This document shows, piece after piece, positions 26,614 through 34,162 of a DNA stretch of 36,395 nucleotides. Below the pieces are notes generated by a model. It did no database searches. It worked only from the letters and a program-made list of their open reading frames with translations, and had not been told where the DNA came from. The translations under genes were made by a program, and so were the position numbers. The stretch spans positions 1-36,395 of the forward strand of contig CAJJDI010000027.1 of NCBI GenBank assembly GCA_905182835.1, given 5' to 3'. How positions within the stretch are numbered: position 1 is the first letter of the stretch; each line of letters starts with the position of its first letter. This DNA is from an uncultured Flavobacteriaceae bacterium (GTDB lineage Bacteria; Bacteroidota; Bacteroidia; Flavobacteriales; Flavobacteriaceae).

Positions 26614-27329
26614 TTTGTAAAATAATTTTTATATAGATCTTTCAATAATAAATGTGAATCATCAGTATCTCCGTGCACACAAAAGGTATTCCCTATTGTT
26701 TTAATTAATTTATTTGAAATAGTCTTAATTTTTGAACTACCCATCACCCTATTGTATCTAAGTAACATCTTCGATGGATTTAAAATCATTGAATTAACTT
26801 CATTTCTAGATAACAAAGTGTGGTTATCATTGTAATTTCTGTCTAAAAAAACCTCATAATCTACCTCAACGCCATTTTCTTTAGCTATTTTAGAAACAAC
26901 TGAGCCGTAGGGGGCGTAAATCTTTACATTATCATAACATTTTACTACATCAACATATAAAGCAGCCAAATCAACATCAATAACACATTTATTATACAAA
27001 GCTCCATGGGCTTTAACATGATGAAGTTTACTTATTCCAAATTCACTCATCACCTCTAACAAAGAAGAGATTTGATCATGTAAAGAGTTTTTTAAATCCA
27101 ATAAATTGATAAACATTTCTTTTCTGCCAAAATTAACTCTATCTGGATATGATGGGTGAGCACCAACAAGAACATTATTATCAACAGCTAACTTAACAGT
27201 CTTTCTCATAGATTCCGTATCACCGAAATGACCACCACACGCAACAGAGCAGGAGCGTAAATAAAACATCAAATCACTCTCTCTTAAAACTCCTTCACCA
27301 ACATCAGAATTTATTAGTAACTTTTTCAT
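26610..27329 (-). CDS. pxpA: 5-Oxoprolinase subunit A (LamB/YcsF family)
   Basis: Metal-binding catalytic subunit of the 5-oxoprolinase complex, in the cytosol. The 239 residues show the family pattern: NSDVGEG at the N-terminus, SVACGGHFGDTESMRKTV, LVGAHPSYPDRVNFGRKEM, HHVKAHGALYNK and VHGDTDDS near the C-terminus. The usual S-A-N-I-A-C-G reads S-C-S-V-A-C-G and the usual K-P-H-G reads K-A-H-G, both tolerated variants. It begins 5 bases after the NRAMP-fold transporter gene, and its stop overlaps the pxpB start. Substrate supply probably comes from free pyroglutamate and glutathione or protein turnover. Confidence 0.93.
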   Translation of the reverse strand: MKKLLINSDVGEGVLRESDLMFYLRSCSVACGGHFGDTESMRKTVKLAVDNNVLVGAHPSYPDRVNFGRKEMFINLLDLKNSLHDQISSLLEVMSEFGISKLHHVKAHGALYNKCVIDVDLAALYVDVVKCYDNVKIYAPYGSVVSKIAKENGVEVDYEVFLDRNYNDNHTLLSRNEVNSMILNPSKMLLRYNRVMGSSKIKTISNKLIKTIGNTFCVHGDTDDSHLLLKDLYKNYFTK

Positions 27330-27334
27330 TATAA

Positions 27335-28555
27335 TTAAATTAAACCTATCACAGACAAGATACTTTTTAAGCCCATAAACATTGTTACAAGCACAATGAT
27401 TATTGTAATAAAATTAAACAAATAACCATTAGTATGGTTATTTAAAAGCTGTTTATTGTTCGCCACCCAAAGAAGAAATATCGCAATTACCGGTAGTAGC
27501 ATACCATTTGCTACTTGAGCAAATTTAATAATCTCAATAGATTTATAATTTAAACTTGAAAATAATATTCCTAAAAACAAAACCACAATCCAGATCAATC
27601 TAAATCTTTTTGAATTAGCTTTAGCTTCCCAGCCCAAACAACCACAAGTAACATAAGAAGCAGCCAAAGGGGCTGTTATCGCACTTGTCAATCCTGCAGC
27701 AAACAAACCTAATGATATTATTGTTTTAGAAAAACTTCCAAAAACAGGCTCAATACCTAAAGCTAAATCTGACGCGTTATTAATCTGGAAATCACCAACC
27801 GCAGCAGCTGTAATCACTATAGACATTGAAATTATTCCACCTAAGGCAACAGCTAATAATGTATCTGTTTTTACAAACTGAATATCCGAAGGCTTACTCC
27901 ACTTATCCTTCACTAACGAGGCGTGTAAAAAGATGTTATAAGGAACAACTGTAGTTCCAATCAATCCAATTATGACAAGTAAACTATTTTCTGGTACTTT
28001 TGGCACAAACAAACCTTCAACAAGTGAAAGCAAATTAGGTTTAACAATTATCGCAGAAGTTAAAAAAGCAAAACTCATTAATAAAACCAAAATAATTAAC
28101 ACTTTCTCTACAACTCTTATATTACCAAGAAACAAGATTACAAAAGCTATAAAGCCAATTAATATGGAATAAAAATTTATCTTAAAACCAGCAATAAAAT
28201 ATGTCAATTCTCCAAATACAGAGCTCATTCCCAAAACACCACCACTAATATTACCAGCCTCATAAGCAGTATTTCCTACTAAAATAGCAGAAAGAACAAG
28301 TGCTACAGCTAAATATTTATAAAATGAATTATCAAAACTATTTATCAAGTTCGACGATAATCCTTTCTGGGTTATTAATCCGATTTTTGCAGCAGTAAAT
28401 TGAAGGATCGTTGTCACAATCAATGAAAACAACAACGCCCATAATAGATCTAATCCATATTTAGCACCTGCAATTGAACACATAGTAATTGTACCCGGGC
28501 CAATAAAAGCCGCAGCAATAACGGTCCCTGGACCTATGTTTTTTAAAGAAATCAA
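27335..28555 (-). CDS. NRAMP-fold transporter of the 5-oxoprolinase operon (YcsG-like), without the DPGN metal motif
   Basis: An integral membrane protein of 406 residues with about 11 helices and the overall NRAMP pattern (IGPGTVIAAAFIGPGT, AKYGLDLLWALLFS, ITAPLAASY). True metal transporters have DPGN in helix 1 and M-P-H in helix 6. Here the positions read GPGT (residues 19-22) and V-P-Y (204-206), so the main Mn/Fe ligands are absent. In Bacillus subtilis the NRAMP-like YcsG lies in the ycsF-kipI-kipA (pxp) operon, which suggests this branch carries 5-oxoproline or a related organic substrate rather than a metal; that is inference. The start is a TTG, since a stop lies three codons upstream and the next Met is inside helix 1. 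It begins 2 bases after tilS and ends 5 bases before pxpA. Confidence 0.82.
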   Translation of the reverse strand: MISLKNIGPGTVIAAAFIGPGTITMCSIAGAKYGLDLLWALLFSLIVTTILQFTAAKIGLITQKGLSSNLINSFDNSFYKYLAVALVLSAILVGNTAYEAGNISGGVLGMSSVFGELTYFIAGFKINFYSILIGFIAFVILFLGNIRVVEKVLIILVLLMSFAFLTSAIIVKPNLLSLVEGLFVPKVPENSLLVIIGLIGTTVVPYNIFLHASLVKDKWSKPSDIQFVKTDTLLAVALGGIISMSIVITAAAVGDFQINNASDLALGIEPVFGSFSKTIISLGLFAAGLTSAITAPLAASYVTCGCLGWEAKANSKRFRLIWIVVLFLGILFSSLNYKSIEIIKFAQVANGMLLPVIAIFLLWVANNKQLLNNHTNGYLFNFITIIIVLVTMFMGLKSILSVIGLI

Positions 28556-28557
28556 AA

Positions 28558-29865
28558 TTAATTAAAACTGATTTTTAATATTCTACTGGTTGATTCAGTA
28601 ATTTTATACCTATCATCCATTCTTTGGTTTACAACCCAAATTAATTCATTATTTCCATTTACAAGAACTAAGGATCTGTTTTTATCAATAATTGATAGCT
28701 TTTTATCTTTAAAAAATTTACTTAAAGACTTTTTACCACTCATCCCAAAAGGAATAAATTCCATCCCTTTAGAATAAACCTCAACCCTGAGAGGGTACAC
28801 TAACTTACCCAAATCAACATATACAGATGAAGGATCTACACTTTTTTCAAAATTTAAACACAAATTAAAAAATAATGAGCCATAAATAGTATCAACTTGA
28901 GCAGCGTCACTACGCACATCAATTGAAACAAAACTCATATTAGATATTTCCTCTAAAATTAAAAAATCTCTATCTTTTACTATTCTATGTGTTTTAGAAA
29001 GTATTTGCTTACCAGATTGAGAAGTTAAAATGTTCTCTATATCCGTTAGTTGATTAAAACCGAATTTGTGGAAAAACTCAAACAAACACAGCTTTAAATT
29101 ATCTAATCTCAAAATTTCCTTGATATCATACTTAACCTGATGCCCTTTATCAAATATGATTTTTTTAGAGGTTTCATTAATTTTTTCTTGAATATAAGAT
29201 TTTGAATTTTTTAAATAATTTAAGGATTTATTGAAGTTTTTTAGCAAATCAGGAGCTGATTTCTTGAACTCAGGAATAACATTATTTCTTATTTCGTTTC
29301 GCAAATAATCATTTGACAGATTACTACTGTCTTCTCTCCAGCTAATATTATTTTCTCTAGCGTAATTAACAATTTGATTTTTCGAAAAGCTCAACAAGGG
29401 ACGAATTTTTTTCTTATTCATAATTGGAATTCCCAACAGACCACCTAAACCACTCCCCCTAGATAAATTCATTAGAAAAGTTTCTAATTGATCATCCAAA
29501 TGATGTGCTGTTAAAAGACAATCATAATTAATCAACAAATCATCAAACCACTTATACCGAAGCTCTCTTGCTGCCATCTGCGTAGAGAGACCACTGTTTT
29601 CTTTATAACTAATGGTGTTGAATTTTTTTAAATAAAAATCCACATTTAATAACTTCGCTAAAGCTTCAGCAAATTTAGCATCTTCATCACTCTCTTCACC
29701 TCTTAAAGAAAAGTTACAATGAGCAATAGAAAAATCTAAACCTAAATCATTACACAAATTACACAAGACCACACTGTCTACTCCAGATGAAGTAGCTATT
29801 AAAATCTTATTATTAAACAAAAAAGGAAGCTCATTTATTAAATGAGATTTAAACTCTTCAAACAT
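28558..29865 (-). CDS. tilS: tRNA(Ile)-lysidine synthase
   Basis: Attaches lysine to C34 of the CAU-anticodon tRNA-Ile so that it reads AUA, an important codon in such an AT-rich genome. The 435 residues begin with the N-type ATP pyrophosphatase P-loop, here IATSSGVDSVVL instead of the usual SGG-x-DS, then AHCNFSLRGEESDED, TAHHLDDQLETFLMNLSRGSGLGGL and REDSSNLSNDYLRNEIRN, all TilS hallmarks. The C-terminal TilS domain ends with PFGMSGKKSLSKFFKDKKLS. It lies 57 bases after lpd and 2 bases before the transporter gene of the pxp operon, so read-through or coupling is likely. Confidence 0.95.
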   Translation of the reverse strand: MFEEFKSHLINELPFLFNNKILIATSSGVDSVVLCNLCNDLGLDFSIAHCNFSLRGEESDEDAKFAEALAKLLNVDFYLKKFNTISYKENSGLSTQMAARELRYKWFDDLLINYDCLLTAHHLDDQLETFLMNLSRGSGLGGLLGIPIMNKKKIRPLLSFSKNQIVNYARENNISWREDSSNLSNDYLRNEIRNNVIPEFKKSAPDLLKNFNKSLNYLKNSKSYIQEKINETSKKIIFDKGHQVKYDIKEILRLDNLKLCLFEFFHKFGFNQLTDIENILTSQSGKQILSKTHRIVKDRDFLILEEISNMSFVSIDVRSDAAQVDTIYGSLFFNLCLNFEKSVDPSSVYVDLGKLVYPLRVEVYSKGMEFIPFGMSGKKSLSKFFKDKKLSIIDKNRSLVLVNGNNELIWVVNQRMDDRYKITESTSRILKISFN

Positions 29866-29922
29866 TATATACTGTAATTATTTATTACAAATATAATAAA
29901 GATCTATATCAATATAATTGAA

Positions 29923-31326
29923 TTATATATGTAGAGCTCTATTTTCAGTAGCAGCGAGTGCAGCCTCCTTCATAGCCTCTGAATAAGTAGGGTGAGCATG
30001 AGAAGTTCTAGCTATATCTTCAGCAGAAGCTTTAAATTCCATAGCAACAACGGCTTCAGAGATCAAATCAGCACATCTTGCTCCTATCATATGAACACCT
30101 AAAATTTCATCTGTTTTTTTATCTGCTAAAATTTTCACAAAACCATCCAAATCAGAACTAGCTCTACTTCTTCCAAGAGCTCTCATAGGGAATTGACCAA
30201 CCTTGTATGTAATATTATTTTCTTTTAAATAATCTTCTGTTTTTCCAACAGAAGCAACTTCTGGCCAAGTGTATACTACACCAGGTATTAAATTGTAGTC
30301 AATATGAGGCTTTTGACCAGCGATAATTTCAGCAACTAAAACACCTTCCTCTTCTGCCTTGTGAGCCAACATAGCTCCTTCTACAACATCTCCGATTGCA
30401 TAAATGTTTGAATGTTTTGTTTGTAATTTATCATTTACTTCAATTTGACCCCTTTTATTAGTTACTATAGATAATGCTTCTAAGTTTAGTCCATCTGTAT
30501 ATGCAGATCTACCTACACTCACTAAACAGTAATCTCCCTTAAACTCTATAGTTTGATCGTTTTTATCCGTAGCAATCACGTTAACATAATCACCATCTCT
30601 TACAACGGAAGTTACCTTATGTGAAGTATGAATTTTAAATTTTTGTTTTTTAAATACTTTAGTCAATTCCTTAGACAGTCCTGAATCCATTGTGGGTATT
30701 ATTTTGTCCATATACTCTATAATAGACACTTCTGACCCTAATCTTTTATAAACCTGACCTAACTCTAATCCAATCACTCCACCACCAATTACAATAAGAT
30801 GTTTAGGTATTTCTTTCAGCTTTAACGCCTCTGTAGAAGTGATAATTCTATCCTTGTCTATTTTTGCAAACGGTAAAACCGTAGGCTTACTTCCAGTTGC
30901 AATAATTATATTCTTACACTCAATAATTTCTTCAGAAGATTCTGAGGATATTTTTACATTATTTTGATCCACAAAAGAACCTAAACCATTAAATACAGTT
31001 ATGTTATTCTTATTCATTAAAAAATCAATTCCTTTTGTCGTCTGAGAAACCACTTCATTCTTTCTAGAAATCATCTTACTAAAATCCAATGAAATTTTAC
31101 CATCAATATTTATTCCGTGATTAGAGAAATTTTTTGTAGCCTCTTCATAATGATGAGAAGAATCTAACAAAGCCTTACTAGGGATACAACCTACGTTCAG
31201 GCAAGTACCTCCCATAGTATTGTATTTTTCAATTATAGCAGTTTTCATACCTAACTGTGCACATCTAATAGCAGCAACATAACCACCTGGTCCTGAGCCA
31301 ATAACTACAACATCAAAAGAATTCAT
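29923..31326 (-). CDS. lpd: Dihydrolipoyl dehydrogenase
   Basis: FAD-dependent E3 subunit of the pyruvate, 2-oxoglutarate or branched-chain 2-oxoacid dehydrogenase complexes, or of the glycine cleavage system. The 467 residues show the FAD motif VIGSGPGGYVAAI, the redox-active pair Cys42 and Cys47 in GGTCLNVGCIPS, the NAD motif IVIGGGVIGLELG, the second FAD motif AIGDVVEGAMLAHKAEEEG, and the catalytic His445-Glu450 in HPTYSE. No lipoyl domain is fused, and the partner E1/E2 genes are not in the window, so the complex it serves cannot be told. It has a strong promoter match upstream and may start a transcript that continues through tilS to pxpC. Confidence 0.96.
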   Translation of the reverse strand: MNSFDVVVIGSGPGGYVAAIRCAQLGMKTAIIEKYNTMGGTCLNVGCIPSKALLDSSHHYEEATKNFSNHGINIDGKISLDFSKMISRKNEVVSQTTKGIDFLMNKNNITVFNGLGSFVDQNNVKISSESSEEIIECKNIIIATGSKPTVLPFAKIDKDRIITSTEALKLKEIPKHLIVIGGGVIGLELGQVYKRLGSEVSIIEYMDKIIPTMDSGLSKELTKVFKKQKFKIHTSHKVTSVVRDGDYVNVIATDKNDQTIEFKGDYCLVSVGRSAYTDGLNLEALSIVTNKRGQIEVNDKLQTKHSNIYAIGDVVEGAMLAHKAEEEGVLVAEIIAGQKPHIDYNLIPGVVYTWPEVASVGKTEDYLKENNITYKVGQFPMRALGRSRASSDLDGFVKILADKKTDEILGVHMIGARCADLISEAVVAMEFKASAEDIARTSHAHPTYSEAMKEAALAATENRALHI

Positions 31327-31349
31327 AATAATAATATTAAATTATACAA

Positions 31350-31379
31350 CAAAAATACAAATGTTTTAACTCTACGCAA
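31350..31379 (-). promoter_or_regulatory. Bacteroidota-type promoter of lpd
   Basis: On the minus strand TTG (complement of 31377-31379) is followed after exactly 19 bases by TATTTTTG (complement of 31350-31357). This fits the primary-sigma consensus TTG-N19-TANNTTTG of the phylum. Transcription should begin about 7 bases further on, leaving a leader of roughly 15-20 bases before the ATG at 31326. It is the best promoter match I found. Confidence 0.7.
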
Positions 31380-31388
31380 TGAATATTT

Positions 31389-31417
31389 AATCAATTAATT
31401 TAACTGATAAATCAATT
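31389..31417. repeat. Direct repeat AATCAATT, two copies 21 bases apart
   Basis: AATCAATT occurs at 31389-31396 and 31410-31417, a spacing of about two helical turns, just upstream of the lpd -33 element in the 145-base gap 31327-31471 shared with the PLP-enzyme gene. It could be an activator or repressor site, though an 8-base repeat in such AT-rich DNA can arise by chance. I see no riboswitch fold in this gap. Confidence 0.25.
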
Positions 31418-31471
31418 TCAAATAAAATAATATTGCATATATTGTAACAGTATAATAGAGACTTTTTTTTC

Positions 31472-32671
31472 ATGAAAAACAAACCAGCTAACAAAATTCA
31501 AGACTTGCAGTATTTTGGTGAATTTGGTGGAGTGAATCCATCAATTTCAGACTCTTCAACATATACTTTTTTATCCGCAAAATCCATGTCGGATACTTTT
31601 GAAGGAAATACTGAGGGCTGCTACCTTTACTCTAGACACACAAATCCTAGTAATTTATATCTTGGTGAAGCTTTAGCAGCTATGGAAAATACAGAATCTG
31701 CTACTGTTTTTGGCTCTGGAATGGGAGCTATCACTTCTACCTTATTGCAATTATGTAAATCTGGCGATCATGTTGTTTCAAGTAGAACTGTTTATGGAGG
31801 TACCTATGCATTTTTAAAAAACTTTGCCAATCAGCTAAACATTAGCACTAGTTTTGTTGACATAACAGACTTGGAGGCTATAAAAAATAGTATAACGAAT
31901 GACACTAAGGTTATATACTGTGAAGCTGTAAGTAATCCTTTATTAGAAATAGCAGACATTTTAAAGATTGCCGAAATTGCCAAAGAGACAGGCGTTAAGC
32001 TTGTAATAGACAACACCTTCTCTCCTCTTTCAATAGTGCCAGCAAATTTAGGTGCAGATATCGTAATTCACAGTATCACTAAGTTTATAAACGGTACAAG
32101 TGATACTATTGCAGGGGTGGTTTGTGGAAGTCAGGATTTTATAAATGAACTTAGAGACGTAAATGATGGCGCGTCTATGCTACTTGGATCTACACTAGAT
32201 AGTTTAAGGGCAGCATCTGTACTTAAGAACCTTAGGACTCTACATATAAGAATAAAAAAACATAGTGAAAATGCAATGTATTTAGCAGGGATGTTTGAAA
32301 AAGATGGTATTAGAACAGTTTACCCAGGGTTAAAAAGTCACCCTTCACATAATTTATACAATTCATTTATAGATCACGAATACGGCTATGGAGGGATTTT
32401 AACTATTGATGCTGGTAAGCTTGAAACAGCTAACAAATTCATGGAGCTAATGCAAGAAAACAATGTAGGTTACCTAGCAGTTAGTTTAGGATTTTACAAA
32501 ACACTATTTAGCACTCCGGGATCATCAACTTCATCAGAAATTCCAGAAGAAGAACAAAAAGAAATGGGTCTTAACGAGGGTTTAATCAGATTTTCAATTG
32601 GACTTGACAATGATATCAAAAGAACTTATCAAGTCATAAAAGAGTGCATGAAAAAAGTTAATTTAATATAG
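31472..32671 (+). CDS. Cys/Met-metabolism PLP-dependent enzyme, subfamily uncertain
   Basis: A fold-type I enzyme of the cystathionine gamma-synthase/lyase and methionine gamma-lyase family, 399 residues. Landmarks are YSRHTNPS with Tyr53 and Arg55 for the neighbouring subunit's PLP phosphate, VFGSGMGAI, Tyr108 stacking on PLP (VYGGTY), Asp180 (DNTFSPL) and Schiff-base Lys204 (SITKFING). Methionine gamma-lyases normally have Cys after Y-G; here it is Gly110. The usual M-T-H-S-x-x-P near the C-terminus reads S-T-S-S-E-I-P. The N-terminal region also lacks the common T-x-A-I-H-x-G start. So it belongs to the family, but beta/gamma-lyase or synthase activity cannot be chosen from sequence. It is 3 bases ahead of the NhaC-family gene. 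Confidence 0.85.
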   Translation: MKNKPANKIQDLQYFGEFGGVNPSISDSSTYTFLSAKSMSDTFEGNTEGCYLYSRHTNPSNLYLGEALAAMENTESATVFGSGMGAITSTLLQLCKSGDHVVSSRTVYGGTYAFLKNFANQLNISTSFVDITDLEAIKNSITNDTKVIYCEAVSNPLLEIADILKIAEIAKETGVKLVIDNTFSPLSIVPANLGADIVIHSITKFINGTSDTIAGVVCGSQDFINELRDVNDGASMLLGSTLDSLRAASVLKNLRTLHIRIKKHSENAMYLAGMFEKDGIRTVYPGLKSHPSHNLYNSFIDHEYGYGGILTIDAGKLETANKFMELMQENNVGYLAVSLGFYKTLFSTPGSSTSSEIPEEEQKEMGLNEGLIRFSIGLDNDIKRTYQVIKECMKKVNLI

Positions 32672-32674
32672 AAG

Positions 32675-34114
32675 ATGAATAGCCCTAAAGAAATTAGCTT
32701 AAGTACATCTTTACTTCCGATCGTTTTACTTATTTCAATGTTAACTTATAATATATTAGTATTTGAAGATAAAGAATGGTTAGGTGAGTACACTTATCAA
32801 TTAATACTTTTAATCACCTCTTCTATAGTGTCACTAATTGGTTTTGTAAACAAAGTATCTTTGAAAACAATAATCACAAAAATTTATTTAAGCATAAAAA
32901 GCATAGCCACTCCAATTATTATATTGTTATTAGTTGGCGCTTTAGCAGGTACATGGAAAGTTAGTGGAGTGATTCCGGCCATGGTATACTATGGTCTACA
33001 ACTAATTGACCCATCTATATTTTTACCACTTTCACTTATAGTGTCATCAATTGTATCTCTATCTACAGGCAGTTCATACACCACTTCGGCAACAGTTGGA
33101 ATAGCTTTAGTTGCAGTCGGGACAGCTTTTCAAATACCACCAGGCATGACCGCTGGAGCCGTGATATCAGGAGCTTATTTTGGAGATAAATTATCTCCAC
33201 TCAGTGACACTACAAACTTAGCACCTGCCATGGCAGGCACTGACTTATATACTCATATAAAATACATGACCTATACAACTGTACCTACTATTTTAATAAC
33301 ACTTATAGTATTTACACTCATTAGTCTTAACATCACAACAGAATTTTCTGGAAACCTAGATAGTATTACAAGTCTTACAGACACGCTTGTTAATGATTTT
33401 TATATTTCACCTATTTTATTTGCGGTCCCTATTAGTGTAATCATACTAGCTGCATTGAAAGTTAAACCCGTAATAGCCTTAAGTATTGGAATAAGTTTAG
33501 CAATTGTTTTTACTGTTATTTTCCAATCTAATATTATTGACTTGCTATCTCCAGGTAGCTACTCAAGTATTTTTGATTCTGTTTTTTTAGACACAGAAAT
33601 TCCAACTGACAATGAAAGAATTTCAAAACTGTATAATTCTGGAGGAATGACAGGTATGATCTGGACAATAAACCTGACAATTTGCGCTATGATATTTGGT
33701 GGTGCAATGGATGCAATTGGAGCTTTAACAAAGATTACTAACAAGCTACTGTCACTTGCTAATTCTACTTTTGGATTAGTAGCTAGTACGGTAGTTAGTT
33801 GTTTAGGAATAAATATAGCCGCTTCTGATCAGTACCTTGCAATTGTAATCCCAGGAAAAATGTTCAAAAATGCATATGAAGAATATGATTTAGCGCCAGA
33901 GAACTTAAGTAGAACTCTAGAAGATTCAGGGACGGTTACATCTGCTTTAATCCCATGGAACACATGTGGGGCATATCATTACGGAGTGCTTGGAGTGAGT
34001 GTTGCTGATTATTTTATTTATGCGGTATTTAATTGGCTTAGTCCTATTATGACTTTGATATATGCAGGTATAGGAATTAAAATTAGATTAATAACCAGCT
34101 CAAGTAAAAAATAA
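32675..34114 (+). CDS. NhaC-family Na+/H+ antiporter or MetT-like carrier
   Basis: A polytopic membrane protein of 479 residues with about 11-12 helices. The NhaC-family signature GAYFGDKLSPLSDTTNLAPAMAGTDLYTHIKYM is clear at about 167-199, with SLSTGSSYTTSATVGIAL before it and NIAASDQYLAIVIPGKMF near 385. NhaC members include Na+/H+ antiporters, the malate/lactate exchanger MleN and the predicted methionine carrier MetT. Because its start lies 3 bases after the Cys/Met-type PLP enzyme gene, uptake of a sulfur amino acid for that enzyme is a reasonable hypothesis, but not provable by sequence. Full length, no disruption. Confidence 0.88.
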   Translation: MNSPKEISLSTSLLPIVLLISMLTYNILVFEDKEWLGEYTYQLILLITSSIVSLIGFVNKVSLKTIITKIYLSIKSIATPIIILLLVGALAGTWKVSGVIPAMVYYGLQLIDPSIFLPLSLIVSSIVSLSTGSSYTTSATVGIALVAVGTAFQIPPGMTAGAVISGAYFGDKLSPLSDTTNLAPAMAGTDLYTHIKYMTYTTVPTILITLIVFTLISLNITTEFSGNLDSITSLTDTLVNDFYISPILFAVPISVIILAALKVKPVIALSIGISLAIVFTVIFQSNIIDLLSPGSYSSIFDSVFLDTEIPTDNERISKLYNSGGMTGMIWTINLTICAMIFGGAMDAIGALTKITNKLLSLANSTFGLVASTVVSCLGINIAASDQYLAIVIPGKMFKNAYEEYDLAPENLSRTLEDSGTVTSALIPWNTCGAYHYGVLGVSVADYFIYAVFNWLSPIMTLIYAGIGIKIRLITSSSKK

Positions 34115-34162
34115 AATTTAAAATTAATTACATTAAATTGTATTATTAAACAATTTTAAAAA

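Noticed and set aside
28558-29865. tilS suspected defective because the P-loop reads SSGVDS instead of SGG-x-DS
   Set aside because: All other TilS motifs and the full length are intact; a single Gly to Ser change at this place is probably tolerated.
31433-31456. TTGCAT and TATAAT resembling a sigma-70 promoter for the PLP-enzyme gene
   Set aside because: Spacing is only 12 bases, and the Bacteroidota primary sigma uses a different -7 box.
31327-31471. Possible SAM-type riboswitch upstream of the Cys/Met enzyme gene
   Set aside because: The gap is AT-rich with no paired stems or conserved riboswitch core that I can see.
34135-34156. Inverted repeat AAATTGT/ACAATTT with an 8-base loop before ftsK
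   Set aside because: A 7-pair stem with only one G-C pair and no good T-run; too weak to call a terminator.
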